Origin: Natronococcus sp. A-GB7 | GTDB lineage: Archaea > Halobacteriota > Halobacteria > Halobacteriales > Natrialbaceae | Reading direction: 5' to 3' | Assembly (NCBI RefSeq): GCF_029688865.1 | Contig: NZ_JARUKV010000001.1 | Location: 1-64,000 of the forward strand | DNA length: 64,000 bases | Shown here: in pieces, positions 42,071 through 51,326 of the stretch | How positions within the stretch are numbered: the first letter of the stretch is position 1 | Layout: each line of letters begins with the position of its first letter | Notes under the pieces: generated by a model | What the model was told of the DNA's origin: nothing | What the model saw: only the letters and a program-made list of their open reading frames with translations | Database searches by the model: none | Program-made: the position numbers and the translations under genes

Positions 42071-43552
42071 CTACTCGGCGTCGGGCTCCTCGAGCGAGAA
42101 CAGCACCTCGCTGGTCTGGGTGTAGGAGCCGACCGGCGTGCCTGGCTGGCTCTCGATCGCCTCGAAGAAGCGGTCCGTGATGACCTCCTCGACGACGCTG
42201 ACGATCGAGTCGACCTGCTCGTCGTCGGCGGTGCCGAGGATTCCGATCTCGAGCTGGGCGCCCGCCATGTCGGCGTGGCCGCCCGCGCTGCCGATCCGAT
42301 CGAAGGCGTCCCGCAGGGTTTCGCCGAGATCGACATCTGCGGCCCGGGATCGGGCGGAGACGAACACCATCTCCTCCATGAAGCCGAACACGAGCGACGT
42401 GTCGACGCCCTCCATGGTGAGCAGCCGGTCTGCCGCCTGCGGGAGCGCGTCGCGGTCGCCGATTCGGCCCGCGCTCGCGGCCGCGACCGATCCCCGTTGT
42501 TCCCGGTTTTTGATCGCGCGGGCGATCGTCTCCAGGGTCTCGCCCTCGAGGGAGGGCTGTTCGATTCGGCGGAGCACGTCGGTGTCGACGTGGGGCCACA
42601 GCGTCGCTGCAGCCTCGAAGTCGGCCGCAGAAATCTCCCGGGTGAACTCGTCGGTGTCGACGCGGATCCCGTACAGAAGCGCCGTCGCGACCGCTCGGTC
42701 GAACGCCGGTTCGAACCGCTCCAAGTACTCGGTCAGCACCGTGCTCGTCGCGCCGGCGTGTTCCCGGAGGTCGACGTAGTCGCTCGGCACCGGGCCCCGC
42801 GGCGGGTGGTGGTCGATGACGATGTCGACGTGGAGGTCCTCCGGAAGCTGGTCGTTGACACCCGGCCGGGAGTGGTCGACCAGCGCGAAGGCGCCGTACT
42901 CCTCGAGAGAGGCGTCTGGCTCGAGGTTCCGCAGGTCCAGGTCGAGGACGTTGACCATCGCCCTGTTTTCCTGGTGGGAGATCTGTCCGAAGTAACAGGG
43001 ATCTGCCGAGACGCCGACCGACTCGGCGATTCCGGCCAGCGCGACCGCGCTTGCGATCGCGTCGGGGTCGGGGTTGTCGTGCATCACGACCGCGAGCGGA
43101 CCGTCGAGTCCCTGGAGGTGCCGTCGGAGCCGGATCGCGGCGTCGGCGGCCGAACTCGTCGTCTCCTCGAGGACGGCGTCGCCGATCGCTCGTTCGGGGT
43201 CGACGACCCGATCCGCGAGCTCGTCGAACGCCGCCCGGTCCTCATCCGTCGGCTTCCCGCCGAGGTAGGCGACGATCGACGCGGTCGGGAACCGTTCCCG
43301 AGCACGCTCGAGCGCGAGCCGGTTGCAATCGGTTCGATCCCCGGCGACGAAGACGACGTCGGGCGTCTCGACGCCCTCGAGGAGGTCGGGATCGGTCGGG
43401 TCGGCCGCTCGAGCCGGGATGCTCTCGTCGCGTAACGTCTCGACCGTCTGTCCGTCCTCGGTGACGACGAGCAGCCGGCCGTCGCACTCGGGCAGCCGTG
43501 CGATCGTCTGACGACCGACGGTGCCACACCCGAGTACGAGCCGAAAAACCAT
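42071..43552 (-). CDS. DHH-DHHA1 phosphoesterase with N-terminal TrkA_N domain
   Basis: Protein of 493 residues. Residues 1-125 form a Rossmann TrkA_N-like domain (VLGCGTVGRQTIARL; VVFVAGDRTDCNRLALE). The DHH domain follows (about 150-320): VVMHDNPDPDAIASAVAL with catalytic Asp pair, FALVDHSRPGVND and IVIDHHPPRGPV. The DHHA1 domain is at about 350-455 with GSAGGHADMAGAQLEIG (GGHxxAAG variant). DHH-DHHA1 enzymes cleave linear or cyclic (di)nucleotides or short RNA (family knowledge). Domain order and the CBS neighbour suggest nucleotide second-messenger turnover, but the substrate is not visible. Confidence 0.88.
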   Translation of the reverse strand: MVFRLVLGCGTVGRQTIARLPECDGRLLVVTEDGQTVETLRDESIPARAADPTDPDLLEGVETPDVVFVAGDRTDCNRLALERARERFPTASIVAYLGGKPTDEDRAAFDELADRVVDPERAIGDAVLEETTSSAADAAIRLRRHLQGLDGPLAVVMHDNPDPDAIASAVALAGIAESVGVSADPCYFGQISHQENRAMVNVLDLDLRNLEPDASLEEYGAFALVDHSRPGVNDQLPEDLHVDIVIDHHPPRGPVPSDYVDLREHAGATSTVLTEYLERFEPAFDRAVATALLYGIRVDTDEFTREISAADFEAAATLWPHVDTDVLRRIEQPSLEGETLETIARAIKNREQRGSVAAASAGRIGDRDALPQAADRLLTMEGVDTSLVFGFMEEMVFVSARSRAADVDLGETLRDAFDRIGSAGGHADMAGAQLEIGILGTADDEQVDSIVSVVEEVITDRFFEAIESQPGTPVGSYTQTSEVLFSLEEPDAE

Positions 43553-43643
43553 ACGTCGGTGCTTGCAACCCCGTCGGGTAAAAGCTACCGGCTCGGACGA
43601 CGGCGAACGGGGCCGAGAGAACGAGACGCCGGCGCGGCCGAGG

Positions 43644-45173
43644 TTAGCTGATCGCGACGGTTGCCGCCTCGAGCGCGGCGTCGGCGATCGGGCCGAACAC
43701 CGGCAGCGCGACGACGGTCAGCACGGCGGCGAAGATGATCGCCGCGTACAGACCCGTCGGCTGGGAGAGCGTGTCGCGCCCGGAGACCGGATCCTCGATC
43801 CAGACGGCCTTCACCAGCCGCGCGTAGTAGTACAGCGAGATCGCGCTGTTGACTACGAGCGCCGCGGCGACGATCAACATCGCGCTGTTTGCCGTCGCCG
43901 CTTCGATCGCGCCGGTAAAGAGGAAGTACTTGCTCCAGAAGCCGCCCAGCGGCGGAATCCCCGCGAGGCTGAACATGAAGATCCCGAGCGCGAAACAGGC
44001 GACCGGCGCCTGGTTCGAGAGCCCGTTGTAGTCCTCGAACGTGCGACCGACGCCCCAGTACTCCGCGAGCGCGACGAACAGGAACGCGCCGGTGTTCATG
44101 AAGCCGTAGACGAGCAGGTGCATCATCGCCGCGCCCATCACGATCTCGCCGCCGTCGGCCGAGAGCCCGGCGAGCCCGATCAGGGCGTAGCCGGCGTGGC
44201 CGATCGAGGAGTACGCGAGCATCCGCTTGACGTTGTCCTGGGTCGCCGCGGCGAAGTTCCCCAGCGTCATCGTGACGATCGCGAGGATGATGAAGGCGAG
44301 CGTCCAGTCGACGCCGATCACCGCGGTCGTCGGCTCGAGCGGGAACGCCGTCGTGAACACGCGGAAGGCGATCACGAAGCCCGCCGCCTTGGAGGCCGAG
44401 GAGAGGAACGCGGCCACCGGTGCGGGCGCGCCCTCGTAGGCATCGGGCGCCCAGAAGTGGAAGGGGACGCTGGCGGTCTTGAACGCGAAGCCGCCGATCA
44501 ACATCAGGATCCCCAGCCCGAGCAGGCCGCCGTACTCGCCGGCACCCTGGAGGTTGTCGGCGATCGCCTCGAGCTGGAGGTGACCGGTCGCGCCGTAGAC
44601 CAGCGAGATCCCGTAGACGAAGATCGCCGAGGAGAGCGCCCCGATCAGGAAGTACTTCAGGCCCCCCTCGACGCTGCCGCGGTTGTCCTTGAGGATCGAA
44701 ACGAGCGCGTAGGATGGCAGACTCGCCAGCTCGAGGGCGATGAAGATCGTGACCAGGCTGTTCGCGGCGGCCATCGTGGCCATCCCGGTCGCCGCGAGCA
44801 TCATCAGCGAGTAGTACTCGGACTGGTAGGCGTGGTCGCCCATGTAGTCGTAGCTCGCCACGGCGACGAGCGCGGTGACGACCGAGACGACGGTCATGAA
44901 GAACAGCGCCATCTGGTCGACCACGAGCTGGCCGCCGAACAGCTCGACGACGCCACGACCGCCAGCGGCGGTGGGCGTGCCGACGCCGGCGACCATGAAC
45001 CAGACTGCGACGCCGAGTGCCGCGAGCGAGCCGACCGCAGTCGTCCCTGCGAGCAGCGATCGGTTCTTCGTGTGCGGGTTGATGCTGTCGATGACGAACA
45101 GCAGGAGCGCTGTCGTCACGAGGATCAACGCCGGGGCGAGCGCGGCCCAGTCGGGGAGCTCGAACACCGCCAT
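43644..45173 (-). CDS. nuoN: NADH dehydrogenase-like complex, subunit N
   Basis: Antiporter-like proton-pumping subunit of 509 residues with about 14 transmembrane helices. It carries the proton-conducting family core (KYFLIGALSSAIFVYGIS with a Lys, VPFHFWAPDAYEGAPAPVAA with the typical HxWxPDAYxGAP motif, and MLAYSSIGHAGYALIGL). Last gene of the nuoA-N operon. Start ATG at 45173 overlaps the nuoM stop (45173 shared), so translation is coupled. Located 91 nt upstream of the DHH gene on the same strand. Confidence 0.95.
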   Translation of the reverse strand: MAVFELPDWAALAPALILVTTALLLFVIDSINPHTKNRSLLAGTTAVGSLAALGVAVWFMVAGVGTPTAAGGRGVVELFGGQLVVDQMALFFMTVVSVVTALVAVASYDYMGDHAYQSEYYSLMMLAATGMATMAAANSLVTIFIALELASLPSYALVSILKDNRGSVEGGLKYFLIGALSSAIFVYGISLVYGATGHLQLEAIADNLQGAGEYGGLLGLGILMLIGGFAFKTASVPFHFWAPDAYEGAPAPVAAFLSSASKAAGFVIAFRVFTTAFPLEPTTAVIGVDWTLAFIILAIVTMTLGNFAAATQDNVKRMLAYSSIGHAGYALIGLAGLSADGGEIVMGAAMMHLLVYGFMNTGAFLFVALAEYWGVGRTFEDYNGLSNQAPVACFALGIFMFSLAGIPPLGGFWSKYFLFTGAIEAATANSAMLIVAAALVVNSAISLYYYARLVKAVWIEDPVSGRDTLSQPTGLYAAIIFAAVLTVVALPVFGPIADAALEAATVAIS

Positions 45174-46699
45174 CAGGCGTCACCTCCGTTCTCTAAGATC
45201 GGATCGACCGCGTCGGTAATCATGTCGAAGATCAGTTCGGGCGCGACGCCGAGGGCGATGATGATGCCGAGCAGCACGAACATCGGTGCGACGTCGTGCA
45301 GCGGCGCGCGGCCCACGTCGTAGTCGGTTTCGAGGTGGTACGGTCCGAAGACGGTTCGCTGGAGGGCAAACAGCAGGTAGCCCGCCACGATGACGATGCC
45401 GAACATCGCCAGCGAGGTGAAGATCTGCGAGTACGCCAGCAGCCCGGAGCCGAAGGCACCGAAGAAGATGGCGAACTCGCCGAAGAAGCCGCTCATCAGC
45501 GGCAGTCCCATGTAGCCGAAGGCGCCGGCGACGAGGATGCCGACGGCGACTGGCATCCGATCGGCCATCCCTGACATATCGGTGACCATCCGAGTGTGAG
45601 TCGCGTTGTAGATGACGCCGACGGCCATGAACATCAGCCCGGAGATCAGGCCGTGGGACACCATCTGGAAGGTGGCGCCACCGACTCCGAACTGGGTGTA
45701 GGCGATCAGGCCGAGGATGACGTAGCCCATCGACGACACGGAGGAGTAGGCGACGATCCGCTTGAGGTCGGTCTGAGCCAGCGCGAGCATCGCGCCGTAG
45801 ATGACGCTGATGACCGCGATCGCGGCGATCGGCACCGCGTAGGCCTCGACCTGTTCCGGGAACATCGTGAAGTTGAACCGCAGCAGGGCGTACGTCCCCA
45901 TCTTCAGCAGGACGCCCGCCAGCAGCACCGACGCAGGAGTCGGCGCCTCGACGTGAGCGTCGGGCAGCCAGGTGTGGAACGGCACGATGGGCACCTTCAC
46001 CGCGAACCCGAGGAACATCGCGACGAACACGACCGAGGCGAGCGCCGAGCCACCGAGGCCGGCGAAGCCGTCGGGACCGCCGTCGAGCATCGCCGTGGCG
46101 ACCTCGGGTAGCGCAAAGCTGGTGACGTCACCGAGGCCGAACACGAGCGTGATGAACGCACCGAACATCAGCAGCGAGGCGACGTTCGTGTAGACGAAGA
46201 ACTTGATCGCCGCGTACTTTCGGCGCGGGCCGCCCCAGACGCCGATCAGCAGGTACATCGGGATCAACACGGCCTCCCAGAAGATGAACCAGACGAAGAA
46301 GTCCAGCGCCGTGAAGACGCCGATCAGGTTGGCCTCGATAAAGAGCACGAGCCCGTAGAACTGCGACTCGCGCTCGTCGATCGGCGTCCACGAGCTCATG
46401 ATCGCGAGCGAGGTGAGCACCGTCGTCAACACGACCAGCGGCAGGCTGATCCCGTCGAGACCGACGAGCCACGAGATGGTGTAGTCGCCCAGCTGAATCC
46501 ACTCGTACTGGGATTCGAAGGCGAGTTCGCCGTCGAGCAAGGCGTTGCCGCTGCCGTCGAACGCCGTGAACATCCACAGGCTGAGTGCAGCCGGGATCAG
46601 GCTGATACCGAAGGCCAGTTTGCCGGCGATACGATTCGGCGCGACAAACGTCGCCAGCGCGCCGATCAGTGTAACCGCGAGTAGCGCTTCAATCATCAT
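45173..46699 (-). CDS. nuoM: NADH dehydrogenase-like complex, subunit M
   Basis: Antiporter-like subunit of 508 residues. GLDGISLPLVVLTTVLTSLA, EAVLIPMYLLIGVWGGPRRK, VPIVPFHTWLPDAHVEAPTP and RIVAYSSVSSMGYVILGL are family-typical blocks. The Glu in helix 5 (WEAVL) and Lys/His of discontinuous helices serve the proton channel (family knowledge). Its start overlaps the nuoL stop by 4 nt. Confidence 0.95.
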   Translation of the reverse strand: MMIEALLAVTLIGALATFVAPNRIAGKLAFGISLIPAALSLWMFTAFDGSGNALLDGELAFESQYEWIQLGDYTISWLVGLDGISLPLVVLTTVLTSLAIMSSWTPIDERESQFYGLVLFIEANLIGVFTALDFFVWFIFWEAVLIPMYLLIGVWGGPRRKYAAIKFFVYTNVASLLMFGAFITLVFGLGDVTSFALPEVATAMLDGGPDGFAGLGGSALASVVFVAMFLGFAVKVPIVPFHTWLPDAHVEAPTPASVLLAGVLLKMGTYALLRFNFTMFPEQVEAYAVPIAAIAVISVIYGAMLALAQTDLKRIVAYSSVSSMGYVILGLIAYTQFGVGGATFQMVSHGLISGLMFMAVGVIYNATHTRMVTDMSGMADRMPVAVGILVAGAFGYMGLPLMSGFFGEFAIFFGAFGSGLLAYSQIFTSLAMFGIVIVAGYLLFALQRTVFGPYHLETDYDVGRAPLHDVAPMFVLLGIIIALGVAPELIFDMITDAVDPILENGGDA

Positions 46700-48732
46700 A
46701 GGAACCAGCCTCCGAGAACGCCGAGCACGATAACCAGGGCGATAAACCCGGTTACGATCAGCGCCGCGTAGTTAGTCACGATCCCCGTCTGGACCCGTTT
46801 GACCCGATCGCTACCGAACAGGCTCACCGACGAGACGCCGTTGACGGTGCCGTCGATGACGGTCTGGTCGAACCGGTCCGCGGCTCGAGCCAGCGGCAGG
46901 GTCAGTCCCTCCGCGAGCCAGACCTGGTACTCGTCCTGGTAGTAGTTGGACTCGATCGTCTCGCGAACGCTCCCGAGACGCTCCTTGTGTGCGACCGGTT
47001 CCGGAACGTTGTACAGCTTCCAGGCCAGGCCGGCACCCGAGAAGGCGAGCAGCAGGGAGAGCCCCGCCGCGATCAGCACGGTCGTCGACTCGGTGCCGAT
47101 GTAGCCGGTGTCGTACACCGCCGCGAGCGCGTCGGTGTAGGCGGCGTAGGTCGTCCCCTCGGCGCCGCCGCTGAGCCACTCGTTGAGGAACTCGATCTCG
47201 AGTCCGGTCAGCTTCGCGACCGGAGCGAGGTTGGCGATGCCCGCGACGACCGCGAGGACGCCGAGTGCGATCAGTGGGAACTTCACCGCCCAGCCGACCG
47301 GGTGGGGGTCCTCGGCGACGTCCGAACGTGGCTCGCCGTGGAACGTCAGGAACACCATCCGGAAGGTGTAGAAGCCGGTGAAGAAGACGGCGAGCAGTCC
47401 CATCGCGTACGCTGCCATGATCAGGGGCTGCTCGGTCCCGACGATCAGGGCGTCGTAGAGGATCTCGTCTTTCGACCAGAAGCCCGAGAACGGAATGATC
47501 CCGGCGAGCGCGAGCGCGCCCGCGAGGAACGTGTAGTAGGTGACGGGTGCCTTGTTCTTCAGGCCACCCATCTTCCACATGTCCTGTTCGTGGTGCATGA
47601 GGATGATGACGGCGCCGGCACCGAGGAACAGCAGGGCCTTGAAGAAGGCGTGGTTCATCAGGTGGAAGACCCCGGCGACGTAGCCGCCGACGCCCAGGCC
47701 GAGCATCATGTAGCCGTACTGAGAGATCGTCGAGTACGCCAGCACCTGCTTGATGTCGTCTTTGACGACGCCCATCGTCGCCGCGAACAGTGCGGTGAAG
47801 CCGCCGACGAAGGCGATGATCGCCAGCGCCGTCGGCGAGAGGGCATAGTAACCGAACATCCGGGCGACCAGGTAGACCCCGGCCGCGACCATCGTCGCCG
47901 CGTGAATCAGCGCGGAGACGGTGGTGGGACCCTCCATCGCGTCGGGCAACCAGGTGTGAAGCGGGAACTGAGCGGATTTCCCGATGACGCCACCGAGCAC
48001 GAGCAGGCCGGTGATCGTCACCCAGGTCTCGGCGTCGAAGCCGAACAGCTGGCCGCCGTCGTCGATCGCCGTCTCGGCCGCGGCGACGAAGGAATCGTCG
48101 CCGGCGAACTGGAGCGTGCCGAACGTCGCGGCGATGGCGACGACCCCGATCAGGAAGAAGTAGTCACCGAAACGGGTGACCAGGAACGCCTTCTTCGCGG
48201 CCGAGGGTGCCGATCGGGTGCGGAACCAGAAGCCGATCAGCAGGAACGAACACAGCCCCACCAGCTCGAAGAACATGAACGCCATCAGCAGGTTGTCCGC
48301 GTAGACGAACGCGAGCATGCTGAACGTAAACAGGCCGAGCCCGGCGTAGTACCGCGGGAGGCCGGTCTCGCCCTCGGCGTTCATGTACTCGAGGCTGAAG
48401 ACGTGAACGAGGAAGGCGATCAGCGAGACGATCACGAGCATCAGCGCGGCGAGCGGATCGATCAGGATGCCGAACGTGAACTCGATCCCTTCACCGACCT
48501 CGCCGGCGGCGTCGCCGGCCGCCCACGTGAACAGCGTCTCGTGATAGTACCCTTCTTCGCCGCCCGCGACGGCCGCAAGCATCACAAGCGAGAGCAGCAG
48601 CGAGCCACCCGTCGCGACGATGCCCGGGATCGCCCCCTTCTTCGGGAGTTTCGGCCCGAAGGCGAGGGCGATAACGAACGCCGCAAGCGGGAACAGCGCG
48701 ATCGCCGGTGCGTAGTCGAATAACCCTTCCAT
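46696..48732 (-). CDS. nuoL: NADH dehydrogenase-like complex, subunit L
   Basis: Largest antiporter subunit, 678 residues, with about 16 transmembrane helices and the long lateral amphipathic helix region at the C-terminus. The core motifs are SLEYMNAEGETGLPRYYAGL, FMFFELVGLCSFLLIGFW, AQFPLHTWLPDAMEGPTTVS, and KQVLAYSTISQYGYMMLGLG. Stop overlaps nuoM start; start ATG at 48732 is 1 nt from the nuoK stop. Confidence 0.95.
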   Translation of the reverse strand: MEGLFDYAPAIALFPLAAFVIALAFGPKLPKKGAIPGIVATGGSLLLSLVMLAAVAGGEEGYYHETLFTWAAGDAAGEVGEGIEFTFGILIDPLAALMLVIVSLIAFLVHVFSLEYMNAEGETGLPRYYAGLGLFTFSMLAFVYADNLLMAFMFFELVGLCSFLLIGFWFRTRSAPSAAKKAFLVTRFGDYFFLIGVVAIAATFGTLQFAGDDSFVAAAETAIDDGGQLFGFDAETWVTITGLLVLGGVIGKSAQFPLHTWLPDAMEGPTTVSALIHAATMVAAGVYLVARMFGYYALSPTALAIIAFVGGFTALFAATMGVVKDDIKQVLAYSTISQYGYMMLGLGVGGYVAGVFHLMNHAFFKALLFLGAGAVIILMHHEQDMWKMGGLKNKAPVTYYTFLAGALALAGIIPFSGFWSKDEILYDALIVGTEQPLIMAAYAMGLLAVFFTGFYTFRMVFLTFHGEPRSDVAEDPHPVGWAVKFPLIALGVLAVVAGIANLAPVAKLTGLEIEFLNEWLSGGAEGTTYAAYTDALAAVYDTGYIGTESTTVLIAAGLSLLLAFSGAGLAWKLYNVPEPVAHKERLGSVRETIESNYYQDEYQVWLAEGLTLPLARAADRFDQTVIDGTVNGVSSVSLFGSDRVKRVQTGIVTNYAALIVTGFIALVIVLGVLGGWFL

Positions 48733-48733
48733 C

Positions 48734-49039
48734 TTACCACCTCATCGTCGTCGGAACCGTGACGTCGACGTCACGGAAGTTGCGGTACAACACCAGGATG
48801 ATCCCGAGTCCGATCGCGACCTCCGCGGCCGCAAGCGCCATCACGAACAGCGCGAACACCTGTCCCGTGAGGTTGCCGTGATAGAGCGCGAACGCGATCA
48901 GATTGATGTTCGCCGCGTTGACCATGATCTCGACGGACATCAGGAACATCAGTGCGTTTCGGCGCGTCAGGATCCCGAAGAGACCGATGGAGAACAGCGC
49001 CATCGACAGCAACACGAAGTACTCGATGGGAACGTTCAC
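48734..49039 (-). CDS. nuoK: NADH dehydrogenase-like complex, subunit K
   Basis: Three-helix membrane subunit of 101 residues. The helix NALMFLMSVEIMVNAANINL holds the conserved Glu (VEIM), and the last block is ALAAAEVAIGLGIILVLYRN with the second Glu (AAAEVAIGL), both needed for proton transfer. Overlaps its neighbour nuoJ2 by 4 nt. Confidence 0.95.
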   Translation of the reverse strand: MNVPIEYFVLLSMALFSIGLFGILTRRNALMFLMSVEIMVNAANINLIAFALYHGNLTGQVFALFVMALAAAEVAIGLGIILVLYRNFRDVDVTVPTTMRW

Positions 49040-49464
49040 CGCTGCTCACCTCCGTCCGACCGGGACGACACACCCTCGGCGCCGCCATCGGTCGCCGCGG
49101 GTTGTGTGCTCGCCGAGTCGCCGGTCGAAACGCTCGAGAGCGCCGCGATCGGTTCGCCCTCGGTCTCGCGTTTCGCGAGCACGAGCGCGGCGTCCAGCGC
49201 GGCGTCGAGGACGACTGCGATCAGCAGGAACGAGACGAGGAACGGCTCGGTGTTACCGATCGACCCCTCCGTCGACTGCAGTGCCGTGAAGTCGAACAGC
49301 GCGTAGCCGATCTCGGAGGTAACCGAGATCCCCTCGGGGAAGCCGACCATCTCGTCGGCGAAGCCGGTGTTGAGCGCGATCATCGCCATCACGCCGAACA
49401 GCGCGACGGCGAGGATGCCGGGCAACAGCGACTCGCCGAGCCGGAGTTGCGGCCCGTTGGTCAT
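49036..49464 (-). CDS. nuoJ2: NADH dehydrogenase-like complex, subunit J, C-terminal half
   Basis: Membrane protein of 142 residues corresponding to the second half of bacterial NuoJ: two helices (SLLPGILAVALFGVMAMIAL and PFLVSFLLIAVVLDAALDAA), with IGYALFDFTALQ between, then a long hydrophilic Ser/Gly/Glu tail (about 95-142) not present in bacterial NuoJ. The ATG at 49464 overlaps the stop of nuoJ1 by 4 nt. The split of NuoJ into two genes is typical of haloarchaea. Confidence 0.85.
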   Translation of the reverse strand: MTNGPQLRLGESLLPGILAVALFGVMAMIALNTGFADEMVGFPEGISVTSEIGYALFDFTALQSTEGSIGNTEPFLVSFLLIAVVLDAALDAALVLAKRETEGEPIAALSSVSTGDSASTQPAATDGGAEGVSSRSDGGEQR

Positions 49465-49742
49465 GTCTGTACCACCTCGTCGGTCTCGTCTACGCCCGCG
49501 TCGTCGCGCTGGGTGAGCATCACGGCGAACGTGATGAGGATGAGCACCCCGCCCACGTAGACGAGGATCTGCATCATGGCGACGAACTCCGCCGCCAGCA
49601 TCACGTAGTAGACCGCGACGCTGACCAGCGTCACGCCGAGCATCAGTGCCGAGTGCCACGGGTCGGCAAGCAACACGACGCCGAGCGCGCTGGCGAGCGT
49701 GACGAACGCGAACAGCGCGAACGCGATCAGCTCATATGTCAT
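49461..49742 (-). CDS. nuoJ1: NADH dehydrogenase-like complex, subunit J, N-terminal half
   Basis: Protein of 93 residues with three helices: ELIAFALFAFVTLASALGVV, SALMLGVTLVSVAVYYVMLA, EFVAMMQILVYVGGVLILIT (the last includes the pi-bulge-like VYVGGVLIL motif of NuoJ). It ends in a short acidic tail. The ATG at 49742 was chosen because MTYELIAFAL is the family start; the open frame extends to 49814 but overlaps the intergenic/Nuo I end. Confidence 0.9.
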   Translation of the reverse strand: MTYELIAFALFAFVTLASALGVVLLADPWHSALMLGVTLVSVAVYYVMLAAEFVAMMQILVYVGGVLILITFAVMLTQRDDAGVDETDEVVQT

Positions 49743-49782
49743 TGTTGTGAGTGTCTGCCCGTTCTCGGGACGGGCGGCCCGA

Positions 49783-50244
49783 TTACTGATAATCGACCTC
49801 TCCGTCACCCTCACCGATCCACGCGCCCCGGTCGGGTTCGCGCGACTCGAGCGGGTCGATGTCCTTGTACCACGGGACGGCCTTCAGCTGCTCCTTGTTG
49901 TACACCAGGTCGTGTTTGGTGTCGCCCGTGAACTCGAAGTTCTGGGTGAGCAGGATCGCGTCGACGGGACAGACCTCCTCGCAGAGCCGGCAGTAGATAC
50001 ACTGGCCGATGTGGAGGTTGTACTGTTCGCCGTTTCGCTGGTCGTCCATCACGATCTGGATGGTGTCGTTCGGACAGACGTTCTCACACTGGCGACACCA
50101 GATACAGCGTTCCTGGCTGAACTTGTGGACGCCCCGAAACCGCGGGGAGACGTCCGGTGCGGTCTCCGGATACTCGACAGTGAACGTCGAGCCGTCCAGT
50201 GCGTGCTTCATCGTCGTTGCCATCGATTTGAGTAGCCCGATCAT
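49783..50244 (-). CDS. nuoI: NADH dehydrogenase-like complex, Fe-S subunit I
   Basis: Peripheral-arm ferredoxin-like subunit of 153 residues. Two [4Fe-4S] motifs, CIWCRQCENVCP near 47-58 and CIYCRLCEEVCPV near 86-98, hold clusters N6a and N6b. The N-terminal FRGVHKFSQER links to the membrane arm. Start ATG at 50244 overlaps the nuoH stop by 4 nt. Confidence 0.95.
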   Translation of the reverse strand: MIGLLKSMATTMKHALDGSTFTVEYPETAPDVSPRFRGVHKFSQERCIWCRQCENVCPNDTIQIVMDDQRNGEQYNLHIGQCIYCRLCEEVCPVDAILLTQNFEFTGDTKHDLVYNKEQLKAVPWYKDIDPLESREPDRGAWIGEGDGEVDYQ

Positions 50245-51326
50245 TGGATGATCCCTACGATTATCGCAGTCAGGATGAGATTCGCAAACGAAAGGACGAG
50301 CAGTCCCTTCCAGCCGATCTCTATCAGCTGGTCGACTCGAACTCGCGGCACCGCCGACCGCATCCACTGGGTCAGCAGGAAGACGCCCCAGATTTTGATG
50401 ATAAACCAGACGATCCCGATCGACTCGGGACCAGGTCCGGCGGGGCCGCCGAGGAAGATCGTTGCGATGATCGCCCCGCCGAGGAAGATGTGGAGGAACT
50501 CGCCGAGGTAGATCAGCACGAAATACACCGAGGAGTACTCGGTCTGGTAGCCGGCGACGATCTCTGTCGGCGCCTCCGGCGTGTCGAACGGGTTGCGGCC
50601 GACCTCTGCGAAGTTCGCGAGCAGGAAGAGGACGAACGCGAACGGGTTGACGATCGCGAACCAGGCCGGAATCGCGAACAGTCCGAAGTCGACCAGCGGC
50701 TGGTTCTGGACGGCGACGATCTCGCTCATCTGCAGGCTGCCGGTGAAGATAACGACCGACATCCCGGTGACGACGAGCGGGATCTCGTAGGCGACGTTCT
50801 GTGCCACGGCACGGAGACCGCCGAGCATCGAGTACTTGTTCGCCGACGAGTAGCCGGCCATCACCAGGCCGAGACTCGCGATGCCGGCGACCGCAAAGAC
50901 GAACACCAGGCCGACCTCGGGGTCGGCGAGGTGGATTCCGCTTCCCATCGGAATAACCGCAAAGCCGAGCAGCGCCGAGGAGGCGACGACGATCGGCGCG
51001 AGGTCGTAGGCCGGTCGGTCGGCGTTCTCCGGGATGATGTTCTCCTTCGAGAGCAGTCGAACCGAGTCGGCGACGATGATCAGCAACCCGGCGGGTCCGA
51101 GCCGATTGACGGCGATCCGGTCCGTGAACGCGGCGGTGATCTTCCGTTTCGCCCACGGGCCGGCGACGCCGGTCATCGCCAGCATCAGGTTGCCGATGAT
51201 AAAGGCCGCAATGAACGCCGCGAGCAGCTCTCCGGCGAGCCCGAACTGGTCGAGTCCGGTCAGGTCGCCGATCCGCTCGGGGAGCAAGACCGTATCACCG
51301 GCCTGGAGGAGCGTCCCCTCGATCAT
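50241..51326 (-). CDS. nuoH: NADH dehydrogenase-like complex, subunit H
   Basis: Membrane subunit of 361 residues forming the quinone tunnel. The conserved loop [20 protein letters not shown], then [18 protein letters not shown] (Glu in EIPLV), [20 protein letters not shown] and [20 protein letters not shown] are the family hallmarks. ATG at 51326 overlaps the nuoCD stop by 4 nt. Confidence 0.95.
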   Translation of the reverse strand: MIEGTLLQAGDTVLLPERIGDLTGLDQFGLAGELLAAFIAAFIIGNLMLAMTGVAGPWAKRKITAAFTDRIAVNRLGPAGLLIIVADSVRLLSKENIIPENADRPAYDLAPIVVASSALLGFAVIPMGSGIHLADPEVGLVFVFAVAGIASLGLVMAGYSSANKYSMLGGLRAVAQNVAYEIPLVVTGMSVVIFTGSLQMSEIVAVQNQPLVDFGLFAIPAWFAIVNPFAFVLFLLANFAEVGRNPFDTPEAPTEIVAGYQTEYSSVYFVLIYLGEFLHIFLGGAIIATIFLGGPAGPGPESIGIVWFIIKIWGVFLLTQWMRSAVPRVRVDQLIEIGWKGLLVLSFANLILTAIIVGIIQ

